Shown in pieces: positions 15,563 to 24,866 of a DNA stretch of 64,000 nt. The stretch comes from Mitsuokella multacida DSM 20544 (lineage in GTDB: Bacteria; Bacillota; Negativicutes; Selenomonadales; Selenomonadaceae). Each line of letters starts with the position of its first letter. Positions within the stretch are counted from its first letter, which is position 1. The notes beneath the pieces are model-generated. The model did not search any database. It was given only the letters and a program-made list of their open reading frames with translations, and was not told the origin of the DNA. Made by a program: the position numbers and the translations under genes. The stretch lies in NCBI RefSeq assembly GCF_000155955.1, contig NZ_GG697141.2, positions 1-64,000 on the forward strand. Direction: 5' to 3'.

Positions 15563-16198
15563 ATGAAGAAGGTATTCCTGCTGCTGCTCGCCATGGTCTT
15601 GATGACGGGCAGCTGCCTTGCCGCATCTGGCAATGCATCCGGCAATGAGAGAACAACAAGCGTCCAAGACGGTCCGGCCGTCAAGGATGTCCATAAAGAC
15701 GTTCATAAAGGAGATAAGAAAATGGTAAATCGCATCGCAGTATTTGAGACGAACCTCGGCAACTTCAGCGTGGAGCTCTTTGAGGACGAGACGCCGATCA
15801 CGACGGAGAACTTCATCGACCTCGCCGAGAAGGGCTTCTACGACGGCGTCATCTTCCACCGCGTCATCGACGGCTTCATGATCCAGGGCGGCGACCCGGA
15901 GGGCACGGGCATGGGCGGCCCGGGCTACACGATCGAGGACGAGTTCCGCGACGACCTGCGCTTTGACGGCGAGGGCATCCTCGCGATGGCCAACACGGGC
16001 ATGCCGCACACGGGCGGCAGCCAGTTCTTCATCACGCTCGACAAGACGCCGTGGCTCAACGGTCATCACACGATCTTCGGCAAGGTCAAGGAAGGTATGG
16101 ACGTCGTGCGTCGCATCGGCCATTCGGAGACGGACATGGCGGACCGCCCGCTCGAGGACGTCGTCATCAAGACCATCGAGATCAAGTATCCGGAGTGA
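15563..16198 (+). CDS. Cyclophilin-type peptidyl-prolyl isomerase with an export signal and an internal start
   Basis: Residues 54-211 form a compact bacterial cyclophilin that speeds cis-trans proline isomerisation: FHRVIDGFMIQGGDP, SQFFITL and the ligand-site Trp of TPWLNGHHTIFG are all present. Before it lies an export signal (MKKVFLLLLAMVLMTGSCLAA; a lipobox-like TGSC is weak) and a low-complexity linker rich in Asn, Asp, His and Lys. The second possible start, ATG at 15722 (Met54), is preceded by AAAGGAG with 8 nt spacing, better than the site before 15563. Two products are possible, exported and cytoplasmic. The last base of the stop is shared with the start of the GIY-YIG gene. Confidence 0.92.
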   Translation: MKKVFLLLLAMVLMTGSCLAASGNASGNERTTSVQDGPAVKDVHKDVHKGDKKMVNRIAVFETNLGNFSVELFEDETPITTENFIDLAEKGFYDGVIFHRVIDGFMIQGGDPEGTGMGGPGYTIEDEFRDDLRFDGEGILAMANTGMPHTGGSQFFITLDKTPWLNGHHTIFGKVKEGMDVVRRIGHSETDMADRPLEDVVIKTIEIKYPE

Positions 16199-16461
16199 TG
16201 GCAGAGGCGTACACCTACATCCTCGAGTGCAAGGACGGCAGCCTCTACACGGGCTGGACGAATGACCTGACGCGGCGCGTCAAGGCGCACAACGAGGGGC
16301 GCGGCGCGAAGTACACGCGCTCGCACCGCCCAGTCCATCTCGTCTACTTCGAGTCCTTTGCGACGAAGGAAGAAGCGCTCGCGCGCGAGGCTGCTATCAA
16401 GAAGCTCACGCGCGCGGCAAAGCTCGCCTTGATTGACACAGCTGAAGAAAAAAAATTATAA
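16198..16461 (+). CDS. GIY-YIG nuclease-like protein (UPF0213)
   Basis: The 87-residue protein is the small single-domain GIY-YIG type related to YhbQ/YazA. The signature appears as TYILECKDGSLYTGWT followed by the conserved Arg (DLTRRVKAHN) and KYTRSHRPVHLVYFE. The real substrate of this group is poorly known. The ATG overlaps the TGA of the cyclophilin gene (TGATG), so it is translationally coupled to it. The greA promoter is embedded in its last codons. Confidence 0.92.
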   Translation: MAEAYTYILECKDGSLYTGWTNDLTRRVKAHNEGRGAKYTRSHRPVHLVYFESFATKEEALAREAAIKKLTRAAKLALIDTAEEKKL

Positions 16462-16462
16462 T
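16433..16462 (+). promoter_or_regulatory. greA promoter
   Basis: Consensus TTGACA (16433-16438) and TATAAT (16457-16462) are separated by 18 nt, overlapping the 3' end of the GIY-YIG gene. Confidence 0.85.
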
Positions 16463-16499
16463 AAGTAAGTTAAACTGAAACAAAAAGGGGCGTTTTATC

Positions 16500-16970
16500 A
16501 TGGCAGATAAACAGGTCATGCTGACCGAAGAAGGCTATAATAAACTCGTAGAAAAGCTCAATTACCTCAAGAGCGTCAAGCGTATCGAGATTGCGCAGCG
16601 CCTGAAGGCAGCTATCGCACTCGGCGACCTCTCCGAGAACTCGGAGTACGATGACGCCAAGAATGAGCAGGCATTCCTCGAGGGCGAGATCCAGGACCTC
16701 ACGGCCAAGATCCGCAACTCGCACATCATCAAGGCCGGTGCCGGCGACGTTGTCCAGATGGGCAGCAAGGTCACGGTCAAGGACATCGAGTTCGGCGATG
16801 AGGAGACCTTCATGCTCGTCGGCTCGACGGAGGCAGACCCGGACGAGGGCAAGATCTCGAACGAGTCCCCGCTCGGCCAGGCACTGCTCGGCCAGAAGAG
16901 CGGCAGCGTCATCGATGTGCATGCTCCGGCCGGCATCATCAAGTACGAGATTCTCGATATCAAGGGCTGA
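16500..16970 (+). CDS. greA: Transcription elongation factor GreA
   Basis: GreA enters the secondary channel of stalled RNA polymerase and triggers transcript cleavage. The 156-residue protein has the N-terminal coiled coil with the catalytic tip [15 protein letters not shown] (acidic residues near 43-49) and the C-terminal FKBP-like domain ending [23 protein letters not shown]. The length is standard. It has its own consensus promoter and is followed closely by lysS. Confidence 0.97.
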   Translation: MADKQVMLTEEGYNKLVEKLNYLKSVKRIEIAQRLKAAIALGDLSENSEYDDAKNEQAFLEGEIQDLTAKIRNSHIIKAGAGDVVQMGSKVTVKDIEFGDEETFMLVGSTEADPDEGKISNESPLGQALLGQKSGSVIDVHAPAGIIKYEILDIKG

Positions 16971-17005
16971 GCCAGCAATCCTGTCAGATTGGAGTAATGG
17001 AAAGT

Positions 17006-18517
17006 ATGTCAGATAAGAAGCAGAAGGGGCAGCAGGCTCCTGTGGAAGACCTCAATGAGATGATGAAGGTCCGCCGCGAAAAGATGGAAGAGTTCCGCGC
17101 CATGGGCGTGCCGCCGTTTGGCCATCGCTACGATGTCACGGACTATGCCGAGCCAATCAAGGAGAAGTACGCGCACCTCGAGGGTGACGAAGAGGGCGGC
17201 GAGGTCCGCATCGCCGGCCGCCTCATGGCCATCCGCGGCCACGGCAAAGCATCGTTCTGCACGCTCAACGACCGCACGGGCAACATCCAGGTCTACTTCA
17301 AGATCGATGTGCTCGGCGAGGATAAGTACAAGAACCAGTTCAAGAAGCTCGACATCGGCGACATCGTCGGCATTCGCGGCATCGTCTTCAAGACGCATCG
17401 CGGCGAGGTGACGGTCCGCGTCGAGGATTTTGACCTGCTCTCGAAATCCCTGCGCCCGCTGCCGGAGAAGTTCCACGGCCTGCAGGATGTCGACATCCGC
17501 TACCGTCAGCGATACCTCGACCTCATCATGAACCCGGAGGTCCGCGAGACCTTCCGCAAGCGCACGAAGATCATCCAGTCCATCCGCTCGTACCTCGATA
17601 CGCGCGATTACCTCGAAGTCGAGACGCCGGTGCTCTCGACGATCGCCGGCGGCGCTGCGGCGCGCCCGTTCGTCACGCACCACAATGCGCTCGACATCGA
17701 CCTCTACCTGCGCATCGCGACGGAGCTCAACCTCAAGCGCCTCGTCATCGGCGGCTTCGACCGCGTCTACGAGATGGGCCGCGTCTTCCGCAACGAGGGC
17801 ATGGACGTCCGCCACAATCCGGAGTTCACGACGATCGAGTTCTATCAGGCGTACGCGGACTATACGGACATGATGGACATCACCGAAGGCATTGTCGTCA
17901 ATGCCGCTAAGTCGGTTCTCGGCACGCCGGTCATCAACTACCAGGGCGTCGAGATCGACCTCTCGAAGGTCAAGCGCATCAGCATGAACGACGCCGTCAA
18001 AGAGGCGACGGGCAAGGACTTCCTCTCCTGCGAGACGGTTGAAGAGGCCCGCAAGATGGCCGATGAGATCGGCGTCCCGTACGAGCAGCGCCATGGCATC
18101 GGCGGCATCCTCAACCAGGCCTTCGAGGAGAAGGTCGAGGAGACCCTGATGCAGCCGACGTTCATCACGGGCCATCCGACGGAGATCTCGCCGCTTGCCA
18201 AGCGCAATCCGGAAGACCCGCGCATCACGGACCGCTTCGAGTTCTTCATCTACGGCCGCGAGCTGGCCAACGGCTTCACGGAGCTCAACGACCCGATCGA
18301 CCAGGAAGGCCGCTTCCTCGACCAGCTCAAGCAGCGCGAGGCTGGCGACGATGAGGCGCACGTCATGGACCGCGACTACATCACGGCCATGGAGTACGGC
18401 CTGCCGCCAACGGGCGGCGTCGGCATCGGCATCGACCGACTCGTCATGCTGCTGACGGACGCGCCGTCCATCCGTGACGTCTTGCTGTTCCCGACGATGA
18501 AGCCGCTTGCCGAATAA
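17006..18517 (+). CDS. lysS: Lysyl-tRNA synthetase, class II
   Basis: LysRS charges tRNA-Lys. The product is about 503 residues with an N-terminal OB-fold anticodon domain ([21 protein letters not shown]) and a class II core: motif 1 around [12 protein letters not shown], motif 2 [20 protein letters not shown] and motif 3 [14 protein letters not shown]. The start at 17006 gives about 11 nt from the GGAG site; an in-frame ATG at 16997 sits only 2 nt from that site and is less likely. It follows greA by 35 nt as in many Firmicutes, and a terminator ends the unit. Confidence 0.96.
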   Translation: MSDKKQKGQQAPVEDLNEMMKVRREKMEEFRAMGVPPFGHRYDVTDYAEPIKEKYAHLEGDEEGGEVRIAGRLMAIRGHGKASFCTLNDRTGNIQVYFKIDVLGEDKYKNQFKKLDIGDIVGIRGIVFKTHRGEVTVRVEDFDLLSKSLRPLPEKFHGLQDVDIRYRQRYLDLIMNPEVRETFRKRTKIIQSIRSYLDTRDYLEVETPVLSTIAGGAAARPFVTHHNALDIDLYLRIATELNLKRLVIGGFDRVYEMGRVFRNEGMDVRHNPEFTTIEFYQAYADYTDMMDITEGIVVNAAKSVLGTPVINYQGVEIDLSKVKRISMNDAVKEATGKDFLSCETVEEARKMADEIGVPYEQRHGIGGILNQAFEEKVEETLMQPTFITGHPTEISPLAKRNPEDPRITDRFEFFIYGRELANGFTELNDPIDQEGRFLDQLKQREAGDDEAHVMDRDYITAMEYGLPPTGGVGIGIDRLVMLLTDAPSIRDVLLFPTMKPLAE

Positions 18518-18541
18518 GGCAGAATACGAATGATTGAAATG

Positions 18542-18574
18542 ACTTCTGGCACCGTTAGGTGCCAGGAGTTTTTT
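18542..18574 (+). terminator. greA-lysS terminator
   Basis: A 12-bp stem (ACTTCTGGCACC with GGTGCCAGGAGT, one wobble) with GTTA loop and a T6 tract. Confidence 0.92.
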
Positions 18575-18595
18575 CTATATCAGGCAACAGAACGA

Positions 18596-18624
18596 TTGAC
18601 ACGAGCCCTGCGCTATATTACAAT
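18596..18624 (+). promoter_or_regulatory. Promoter of the M20 amidohydrolase gene
   Basis: TTGACA (18596-18601) and TACAAT (18619-18624) with a 17-nt spacer, about 50 nt before the start codon. Confidence 0.85.
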
Positions 18625-18674
18625 ATCGGTAAAACATATTAATTAACTATGTATATAGATTGAGAGGGACAGAC

Positions 18675-19808
18675 ATGAACGAAAGAGAAATCCTCCAGAA
18701 GATAACCGACGAATTCTACTGGTTCCACCGCCATCCGGAGCTCTCCTACGAGGAAGTCGAGACGACGAAGCGCCTCAGAGACGACCTCGCGGCGGCAGAC
18801 ATCGAGGTCCTCGACCTGCCGCTCAATACAGGCCTCGTCGCCAAGGTCGGCACAGGAGAGGCGCCGTTCATCGCGCTGCGCTGCGACATCGACGGCCTGC
18901 CCATCCAGGAGGAGTCGGGCCTCGACTACGCCTCGGAGCACGCGGGACGCATGCATGCCTGCGGTCATGACTTCCACATCAGCACGGTGCTCGGCTCAGC
19001 CTACCTGCTCAAGGCGCAGGAAAAGGATCTTGCTGGCACGGTCTACCTGATCTTCCAGCCGGCGGAGGAAGCGCCGGGCGGCGCGCGCAAGGTCATGGAG
19101 ACAGGCGTGCTCAAGGAAGTGCAGGCCATCTTCGGACTGCACACGTCGCCGCTCTACGATGTCGGCACGCTCGGCATCCGCGCGGGCGCCGTGACGGCTT
19201 CCGTCGACAAGTTCACGGTGACATTCTGCGGCAAGGGCACGCATGCGGCGCATCCAGAGCGCGGCACGGACCCGATCGTCATGGCGGCGAGCTTCGTCAC
19301 GGCGGCGCAGAGCATCGTCTCGCGCAACATCGACCCCGCACATCCGAGCCTCGTCTCGATCACGCACATCGAGAGCGGCAACACCTGGAACGTCATCCCC
19401 GAATCCGCGTGGCTTGAGGGCACGGTCCGCTGCCTGACGGCGGAGGACCGCAAGCGCATCAAGCAGCGCATCTACGAACTCGCAGAGGGGCAGGCGGCTT
19501 CCTTCGGCGGTCATGCTGAGCTGACCTGGTATGCCGGACCACCGGCGACGAATAACACGCCCGCCTGGACAGATTTTGCCATCCAAATGGCCGAGGAGTC
19601 GGGCCTGACCGTGGAGCCGGCCCCCGTCAATCTGGCCGGTGAGGACTTCGCCTACTATCAGGAGGAGATCCCCGGTGCTTTCGTGCTCGTCGGCACGGGC
19701 AAGTCGCCGGCCAACCACAACCCGAAATTCCACGTTGATCCGGCAGCCCTCGGACCGGCTGCCAAGTACATGGCGCGTCTCGCCAAAGAGGCCTTTGCAC
19801 GCCTCTGA
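18675..19808 (+). CDS. M20D family amidohydrolase
   Basis: The 377-residue protein belongs to the amidohydrolases that include hippurate hydrolase, IAA-amino acid hydrolase and N-acetyl-diaminopimelate deacetylase. Dinuclear metal residues are in MHACGHDFH (near residue 95-103), FQPAEEAPGGA and the C-terminal HNPKFH. A lid domain sits at about 180-290 (GKGTHAAHPERGTDP). The N-terminus EFYWFHRHPELSYEE is typical. The substrate is an N-acylated amino acid, but which one cannot be read. The ATG at 18675 follows GAGAGGGAC. The next gene encodes another hydrolase 29 nt later. Confidence 0.93.
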   Translation: MNEREILQKITDEFYWFHRHPELSYEEVETTKRLRDDLAAADIEVLDLPLNTGLVAKVGTGEAPFIALRCDIDGLPIQEESGLDYASEHAGRMHACGHDFHISTVLGSAYLLKAQEKDLAGTVYLIFQPAEEAPGGARKVMETGVLKEVQAIFGLHTSPLYDVGTLGIRAGAVTASVDKFTVTFCGKGTHAAHPERGTDPIVMAASFVTAAQSIVSRNIDPAHPSLVSITHIESGNTWNVIPESAWLEGTVRCLTAEDRKRIKQRIYELAEGQAASFGGHAELTWYAGPPATNNTPAWTDFAIQMAEESGLTVEPAPVNLAGEDFAYYQEEIPGAFVLVGTGKSPANHNPKFHVDPAALGPAAKYMARLAKEAFARL

Positions 19809-19837
19809 GGCGATGCGCCGAGATAAGGTGAAAGTCT

Positions 19838-20671
19838 ATGAAAATTATCGATGCACATCTTCACTTTGCGACGGATGCCTACTTTGACGAGATTGCCAAG
19901 GCGGCAGAGCACGAGAACAGCGCCGACCACCTGCTCGAGCAGTACAGGATGCGCGGCATGGTGCACGGCATCGTCATGGGCAATCTGCCCGTCGAGGAGC
20001 TCGAGCCCGCTTACCCGCCGTTCCTGTCCTACTGCATCGGGCTCGACAGCCAGGTATTCGACATGGCGAAGCTGCCGCAAAAGCTCCATCTCATCGAGCA
20101 GCATCTGAGGAGCGAGCGCTGCGTCGGCATCAAGCTCTATCCGGGCTACGCTTCGTTCTATCTCTACGACGACCGGCTCACGCCCATCTATGAGCTGGCC
20201 GCGCGCTATAAGAAGCCAGTCGCGGTCCACACGGGCCTGACGGCGACGGATAAGGCGCTGCTGAAGTACAGCCACCCGCTCGTCATGGATGAGGCGGCGA
20301 CGAAGTTCCGCGAGGTGCAGTTCGTCATGTGCCACTTCGGCGAGCCGTGGTTCACTGACGCGGCAGCCGTCATCGAGAAGAACCCCAATGTCGCAGCAGA
20401 TCTCTCGGGGCTCTTGGAGCGCAAGATACCGGATTTTGCGGCGTTCTGCGAGAAGAAGCATTTCTACATCGAACGGCTCAAGGGCTGGCTCGAGTATCTC
20501 GACCTCTATGATCGCTTCATGTTCGGCACGGACTGGCCGCTTGCCAACCTCGGGGATTACATCGCCTTCACGAAGGAGATCATCCCAGAGGAGCACTGGC
20601 AGGAAGTCTTCTATGAGAACGCCGTGCGCATCTACCATCTGAAGCCGGAGTCGATGCTCGCTGTCCGATGA
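19838..20671 (+). CDS. Amidohydrolase-2 family metal-dependent hydrolase
   Basis: The 277-residue protein has the TIM-barrel amidohydrolase pattern: metal ligands HLHF at residue 7-10, GIKLYPGY with the barrel Lys near residue 95, His in VAVHTGLT, HFGEPW, and the final Asp in MFGTDWPL. This is the aminocarboxymuconate-semialdehyde decarboxylase-like (amidohydrolase 2) branch, which contains hydrolases and decarboxylases. The substrate is unknown. It probably shares the mRNA of the M20 gene before it. Confidence 0.88.
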   Translation: MKIIDAHLHFATDAYFDEIAKAAEHENSADHLLEQYRMRGMVHGIVMGNLPVEELEPAYPPFLSYCIGLDSQVFDMAKLPQKLHLIEQHLRSERCVGIKLYPGYASFYLYDDRLTPIYELAARYKKPVAVHTGLTATDKALLKYSHPLVMDEAATKFREVQFVMCHFGEPWFTDAAAVIEKNPNVAADLSGLLERKIPDFAAFCEKKHFYIERLKGWLEYLDLYDRFMFGTDWPLANLGDYIAFTKEIIPEEHWQEVFYENAVRIYHLKPESMLAVR

Positions 20672-20681
20672 GGCAGCGGCT

Positions 20682-20738
20682 CCCCATACGAAAATACGGT
20701 ATCCATCGTAAGGATGGATACCGTATTTTCGTATGGGG
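20682..20738. terminator. Perfect 26-bp inverted repeat between convergent genes
   Basis: Arms 20682-20707 and 20713-20738 are exact reverse complements around a 5-nt loop (GTAAG). It lies between the ends of the amidohydrolase and MFS genes, so it most likely terminates or protects both transcripts, but neither side has a run of T after the stem, so it is not a standard intrinsic terminator. Confidence 0.7.
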
Positions 20739-20762
20739 TATTGGAAATCGTGGGAGTCTTGG

Positions 20763-22043
20763 TCAGTGCGCTGCGGCGAGGCGCTTCTCGTAGAAGCGCT
20801 GGCGGCGCTCGGCGATGATTGTCTTGGCCTCGCTATCGCGGTCCATCTGATGGCGCGTGAAGCGATGATGGCGTGCGAGCAGGTAGTAGTAGAGCGCGAT
20901 ACCGCCGAGGGAGATGGCACCGGCTGCGAGATAGACGAAGGAGAAGCCGAAGCTCGGGACAAAGCTGCCGAGCGTGTACGGGCCGACGCCGATGCCGAAG
21001 TCGAGCAGCACGAAGTAGGTGCTCGTCGCGACGCCGACCTGATGCATCGGTGCGCAGTGAACGGCGAGTGCATGGCAGGAAGCCGTCGTCGTGCCGTAGC
21101 CGAAGCCGAGAAACAGGGCGCCGATGAGCATTGCAGCATCCGTGCTGGCCGTGCCGATGAAGGCCATGGCGATGGCCATGCAGATGAGTGCCGGGTAGAT
21201 GACGACGTTGCCGCCGAAGTGGTCGAGCAGGTATCCCGTCAGCGGGCGGCTGATGAAGGACGTAGCGGCGAAGCAGAGGAAGAAGCCCGTCGCGCCGATG
21301 CCCGTGATGCCGATGTGGGCCGTGTAGGCGCCGAGGAAGCTCAGGACAGTGGAGTAGCAGACGCCTGCCATCAGGGCGATGCAGGAGATGGCGAGGGCTT
21401 TGATGGAGAAGAAGCGGTCGAACGATACCTTGTGGAGGTCGGCCTTCTCTTCCGGCAGGATCGTGCGCTCCGGTGCCTTGATGAAGAAGGAGAGCGCGAA
21501 GATGACGAACGTGGCGACCGAGCAGATCTCGATGGCGAGCGTGAACTCATGCGCAGAAGTGAGATTCATGGCGATGAACGGGCCGATGGCCGAGGCCATC
21601 GTGACGCCGAGCGTGAAGTAGCCGATGCCCGTGCCCATGCGCTTGAGCGGGACGAGCGCGGCGACGACCGTGCTCGCCGCCGTCGAAGTCGTGCCGAACG
21701 AAAGGCCGTGCAGGAAGCGGACGACCATGAAGACCTCGAGCGTCGGCGCGAGCTCGTAGCAGAGGACAAGCAGGAAGAACATCAGCGTTCCCGCGAGGAA
21801 CATCTTGCGGCGGCCGACGAAGTCGATGAAGCGTCCGGCCGGGATGCGGGCGAACAGGGCGCCGACGATGAAGAGGCCCGAGGCGAGGCCGGCCATGCTG
21901 ATGGAGGCATTCCATGTGTAGATGGCATAGGCCGTGGACCAGAGCATCAGGAGGAAGTGGACCGAATAGACGAGGAAGTTGACGCCAATGTCGAATACGT
22001 AATCGCGCGACCAGAGGCGCGTCGGGGCAGCTACATCTGCCAT
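20763..22043 (-). CDS. MFS transporter
   Basis: From the start chosen the protein is 426 residues with about 12 membrane helices and the family loop motif GRFIDFVGRRKMFLAG between helices 2 and 3. It resembles YfcJ/YhhS-like drug or metabolite exporters; the substrate is unknown. The start at 22043 (MADVAAPTRLW) has AAAGGAG nine bases upstream. The reading frame continues upstream without a stop to a TTG at 22205 with an AGGTGAG site, which would add a 54-residue soluble segment (LDYVEELCAETGMSESDAYR...). Which start is used is open. A divergent LysR gene next door is the likely regulator. Confidence 0.88.
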   Translation of the reverse strand: MADVAAPTRLWSRDYVFDIGVNFLVYSVHFLLMLWSTAYAIYTWNASISMAGLASGLFIVGALFARIPAGRFIDFVGRRKMFLAGTLMFFLLVLCYELAPTLEVFMVVRFLHGLSFGTTSTAASTVVAALVPLKRMGTGIGYFTLGVTMASAIGPFIAMNLTSAHEFTLAIEICSVATFVIFALSFFIKAPERTILPEEKADLHKVSFDRFFSIKALAISCIALMAGVCYSTVLSFLGAYTAHIGITGIGATGFFLCFAATSFISRPLTGYLLDHFGGNVVIYPALICMAIAMAFIGTASTDAAMLIGALFLGFGYGTTTASCHALAVHCAPMHQVGVATSTYFVLLDFGIGVGPYTLGSFVPSFGFSFVYLAAGAISLGGIALYYYLLARHHRFTRHQMDRDSEAKTIIAERRQRFYEKRLAAAH

Positions 22044-22205
22044 ATCAGAAGACTCCTTTCCAGCTGAAACAAGTTTCTTGTGATGACGTGGATGATGGAT
22101 TGCCGTGCAGTGCGCGACGGTCAGCATGCGGTAGGCATCGCTCTCTGACATGCCTGTCTCTGCACAGAGCTCTTCAACATAATCCAAGGGGATACGGTTA
22201 TTCAA

Positions 22206-22532
22206 AATCTCTCACCTGCTTATCAAATGATTAAAACGCTTATCGGAAATACTTATGGATGAAATCTGAAACTCAGTATAGTCGTCTTTTTCCGGGCCGT
22301 CTAATGTATTATTTTCACAAATAAGATGCGAATTGTGCATAATCAAGGCAAATCCTCGCAATTCTTGCAGGAAATTCATGATAAATGCTTTGTATACATG
22401 GATACATTGCAAAAAACTCATGGAAAAGAAGCAGGAAAACGTTGTCAGTCTATGCACCCATGCATATAATAGACTATAACCTAAAGTAATTATGCATAGT
22501 ATGCAAGAAAGTAAGAAACGAGGAACAATAGA
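22206..22532. promoter_or_regulatory. Divergent control region between the MFS and LysR genes
   Basis: This 327-nt AT-rich stretch holds no gene that I can support. A good plus-strand promoter for the LysR gene is present: TTGTCA (22442-22447), 17 nt, TATAAT (22465-22470). Several ATGCA words (TATGCACCCATGCATA near 22451-22466; TTATGCATAGTATGCAAG near 22490-22507) form partial inverted repeats that could be LysR sites between promoter and gene; this is inference. Confidence 0.65.
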
Positions 22533-23456
22533 ATGGAATTGACACAACTCAAGTATTTCCAGGCGATGGCCAAGTGCCACCATTTCACGCAGGCGGCGGA
22601 AGAGATGGCCGTCTCGCAGTCAGCACTCTCCCGCTCCATCCAGAAGCTGGAGCAGGAGCTCGGTGTCACCTTGTTCGAGCGCCATGGCCGCACGTCGGAG
22701 CTGACCGAGGCCGGACAGAAATTCCTGTTCCACGTCGACCGCGTGATCCGCGAACTCGCCCTGGCTGAGCAGGAGATCGAGCTTGATAACGGCGGCGCAG
22801 GCGTCGTGCACCTCTCGTTCCTGCACTCGCTCGGCGACACCTTTTTGCCGCTGATCCTGCGCCAGTTCCACGAGCGCTACCCGCACATCGATGTCAAGCT
22901 CAACCAGCAGAACTCGTCGATGCTCTCGGAGCAGCTGACGAGTGGCGAGACGGATATCTGCCTCTGCTCGACGATGAATGAGCCCGACACGGCCTGGATG
23001 TACCTCTGGTCGGAGGAAATGTTCCTCGTCGTGCCGGAGGATCATCCGCTCGCTCAGAAGTCGCGCGTCAACTTGCGCGAGATCGAAGACGAGCCTTTCG
23101 TCGCTTTGAAGCCGGAGTACACGCTGCGCCAGCAGGTCAACCAGTTCCTCGACCTTGCGGAGAGCCATCCGCAGATCGTCTTCGAAGGGGATGAGGTCCA
23201 CACGCTCGTCTCGTTCGTCGCGGCGCACCTTGGCGTCAGCATCCTGCCGCATGTGCCGTGCACGGAACACCTCGGCGTCGTCTTCGTGCCGATATCGTTC
23301 CCGCTCTGCAAGCGCGCCGTCGGCATCGCCTGGAATACCTCGCGGCCGCTCTCGCCGGCCGCCATGACGTTCCAGCAGTTCACGATCCATCACTTCGTGC
23401 ATGACGGCGAGATTCCCCTGACGCAGTCGCAGGACGGCGGAAAGGCGGCGCGCTGA
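22533..23456 (+). CDS. LysR family transcriptional regulator
   Basis: The 307-residue protein has the LysR winged helix-turn-helix at residues 1-60 (MELTQLKYFQAMAKCHHFTQAAEEMAVSQ, split here as FTQAAEEM and SQSALSRSIQKLE) and a periplasmic-binding-protein-like effector domain from about 90. It is divergent from the MFS gene, the usual arrangement for LysR control of a neighbour. The effector is unknown. It has its own promoter about 60 nt upstream. Confidence 0.94.
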   Translation: MELTQLKYFQAMAKCHHFTQAAEEMAVSQSALSRSIQKLEQELGVTLFERHGRTSELTEAGQKFLFHVDRVIRELALAEQEIELDNGGAGVVHLSFLHSLGDTFLPLILRQFHERYPHIDVKLNQQNSSMLSEQLTSGETDICLCSTMNEPDTAWMYLWSEEMFLVVPEDHPLAQKSRVNLREIEDEPFVALKPEYTLRQQVNQFLDLAESHPQIVFEGDEVHTLVSFVAAHLGVSILPHVPCTEHLGVVFVPISFPLCKRAVGIAWNTSRPLSPAAMTFQQFTIHHFVHDGEIPLTQSQDGGKAAR

Positions 23457-23457
23457 C

Positions 23458-23486
23458 TTGTCGCTGTCTGCGATTCTTGGTATAAT
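23458..23486 (+). promoter_or_regulatory. pepT promoter
   Basis: TTGTCG (23458-23463) and a perfect TATAAT (23481-23486) with a 17-nt spacer. It begins at the LysR stop codon, so pepT is transcribed separately. Confidence 0.85.
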
Positions 23487-23519
23487 GATATGATGATTTA
23501 ATAGTACGAGGTGATCGAC

Positions 23520-24785
23520 ATGAAAATGGAAATCAAGATGGAGACCGTCGTCAAGCGGTTCCGTGATTATATTTCCTTCAATACACAGTCGGATGAGGCA
23601 AATGACAAGGAATGCCCTTCGACACAGGGACAGATGGTGCTCGCAGAGCATCTGGCAGAGGAGCTCCGCTCTATCGGCCTCACGGAGGTGACGGTGGATG
23701 AGCATGCCTACGTCATGGCGACGCTGCCGGCCAACGACGACGGCGATGCGCCGGTCGTCGGTTTTATCTCGCATCTCGATACGAGTCCTGATGCGGCGGG
23801 CGGTCCCATCCACGAGCAGATCATCCGCGCGTATCCGGGTGGCGATATCGTGCTGAACAAGGAGAAGAACATCGTCTTCTCAGTAGCGGATTTCCCAGGC
23901 ATCGAGCGCTACAAGGGCCAGGATATCATGATGACGGACGGCACGACGCTCTTGGGCGCGGATGACAAGGCCGGCGTCACGGCCATCGTCAGCGCGGCGG
24001 AATACCTCATGGCACATCCGGAAATCCGGCACGGCAAGATCCGCCTGGGCTTCACACCGGATGAGGAGACGGGCCGCAGCGCGGACCGCTTCGACGTCAA
24101 GGCGTTCGGCGCGGATTTCGCCTACACGGTCGACGGCGGCGAACTCGGCGGCCTGGAGTACGAGAACTTCAATGCGGCCAACCCGACAATCGTCTTCCAC
24201 GGCCGCAGCGTCCACACGGGCGATGCCAAGGGCAAGATGAAGAATGCGGTCTCGATGGCCGCGGAGTGGCAGCAGATGCTGCCGGCCGGCGAAAAGCCGG
24301 AGTACACGGAAGGCCATGAGGGCTTCTTCCATGTCCACACGATCCATGGCGGCGTCGAGACGGTTACGATGGAGATGCTCGTGCGCGACCACGACCGCGC
24401 GCATTTCGAGCGCCGCAAGGCGCTGCTAGATGATATGGCCGCGTTCTTCAACAAGAAGTACGGCGAGGGCTCTGTCGAGGTGCATCATCGCGATGTCTAC
24501 TACAACATGCTCGAGAAGATCGAGGATGGCAATATGTGCGTCGTGGATCTCGCGCGTGCGGCCATGGAAGAGGTGGGCGTCGAGCCGGATGTCCAGCCAA
24601 TCCGCGGCGGTACGGATGGTGCACGCCTCTCGTTCATGGGCCTGCCGTGCCCGAACCTCTTCACGGGCGGCGCGAACTTCCACGGCCGCTTTGAGTACTT
24701 GCCGCTGCCGTCGCTCAAGAAGGCGGCGGAGGTAGTCCTCGCCATCATGGTCAAGGTCGGACAGACGGCCAAGGAACGCAAATGA
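23520..24785 (+). CDS. pepT: Peptidase T (tripeptide aminopeptidase)
   Basis: PepT is an M20B metallopeptidase that removes the N-terminal residue of tripeptides in the cytoplasm. The 421-residue protein has the zinc residues in SHLDTSPD (near residue 83), LGADDKAG (Asp near 140), the catalytic Glu pair in TPDEETGRS, and a final GGANFHGRFEY. The N-terminus RFRDYISFNTQSDE is typical. The ATG at 23520 sits 6 nt after a GAGGTG site; a GTG at 23511 is part of that site. Confidence 0.96.
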   Translation: MKMEIKMETVVKRFRDYISFNTQSDEANDKECPSTQGQMVLAEHLAEELRSIGLTEVTVDEHAYVMATLPANDDGDAPVVGFISHLDTSPDAAGGPIHEQIIRAYPGGDIVLNKEKNIVFSVADFPGIERYKGQDIMMTDGTTLLGADDKAGVTAIVSAAEYLMAHPEIRHGKIRLGFTPDEETGRSADRFDVKAFGADFAYTVDGGELGGLEYENFNAANPTIVFHGRSVHTGDAKGKMKNAVSMAAEWQQMLPAGEKPEYTEGHEGFFHVHTIHGGVETVTMEMLVRDHDRAHFERRKALLDDMAAFFNKKYGEGSVEVHHRDVYYNMLEKIEDGNMCVVDLARAAMEEVGVEPDVQPIRGGTDGARLSFMGLPCPNLFTGGANFHGRFEYLPLPSLKKAAEVVLAIMVKVGQTAKERK

Positions 24786-24802
24786 GAATGCAGTGATTGA
24801 TA

Positions 24803-24827
24803 GACGCGTCAGGCAGCCTGGCGCGTC
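24803..24827 (+). terminator. Hairpin after pepT
   Basis: An 11-bp stem (GACGCGTCAGG with CCTGGCGCGTC, one wobble) with loop CAG lies between pepT and def. No T run follows, so termination is uncertain. Confidence 0.45.
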
Positions 24828-24866
24828 CGTGCTATTGTATAAGAGTATAAAAGGAGAATTTTCTTT

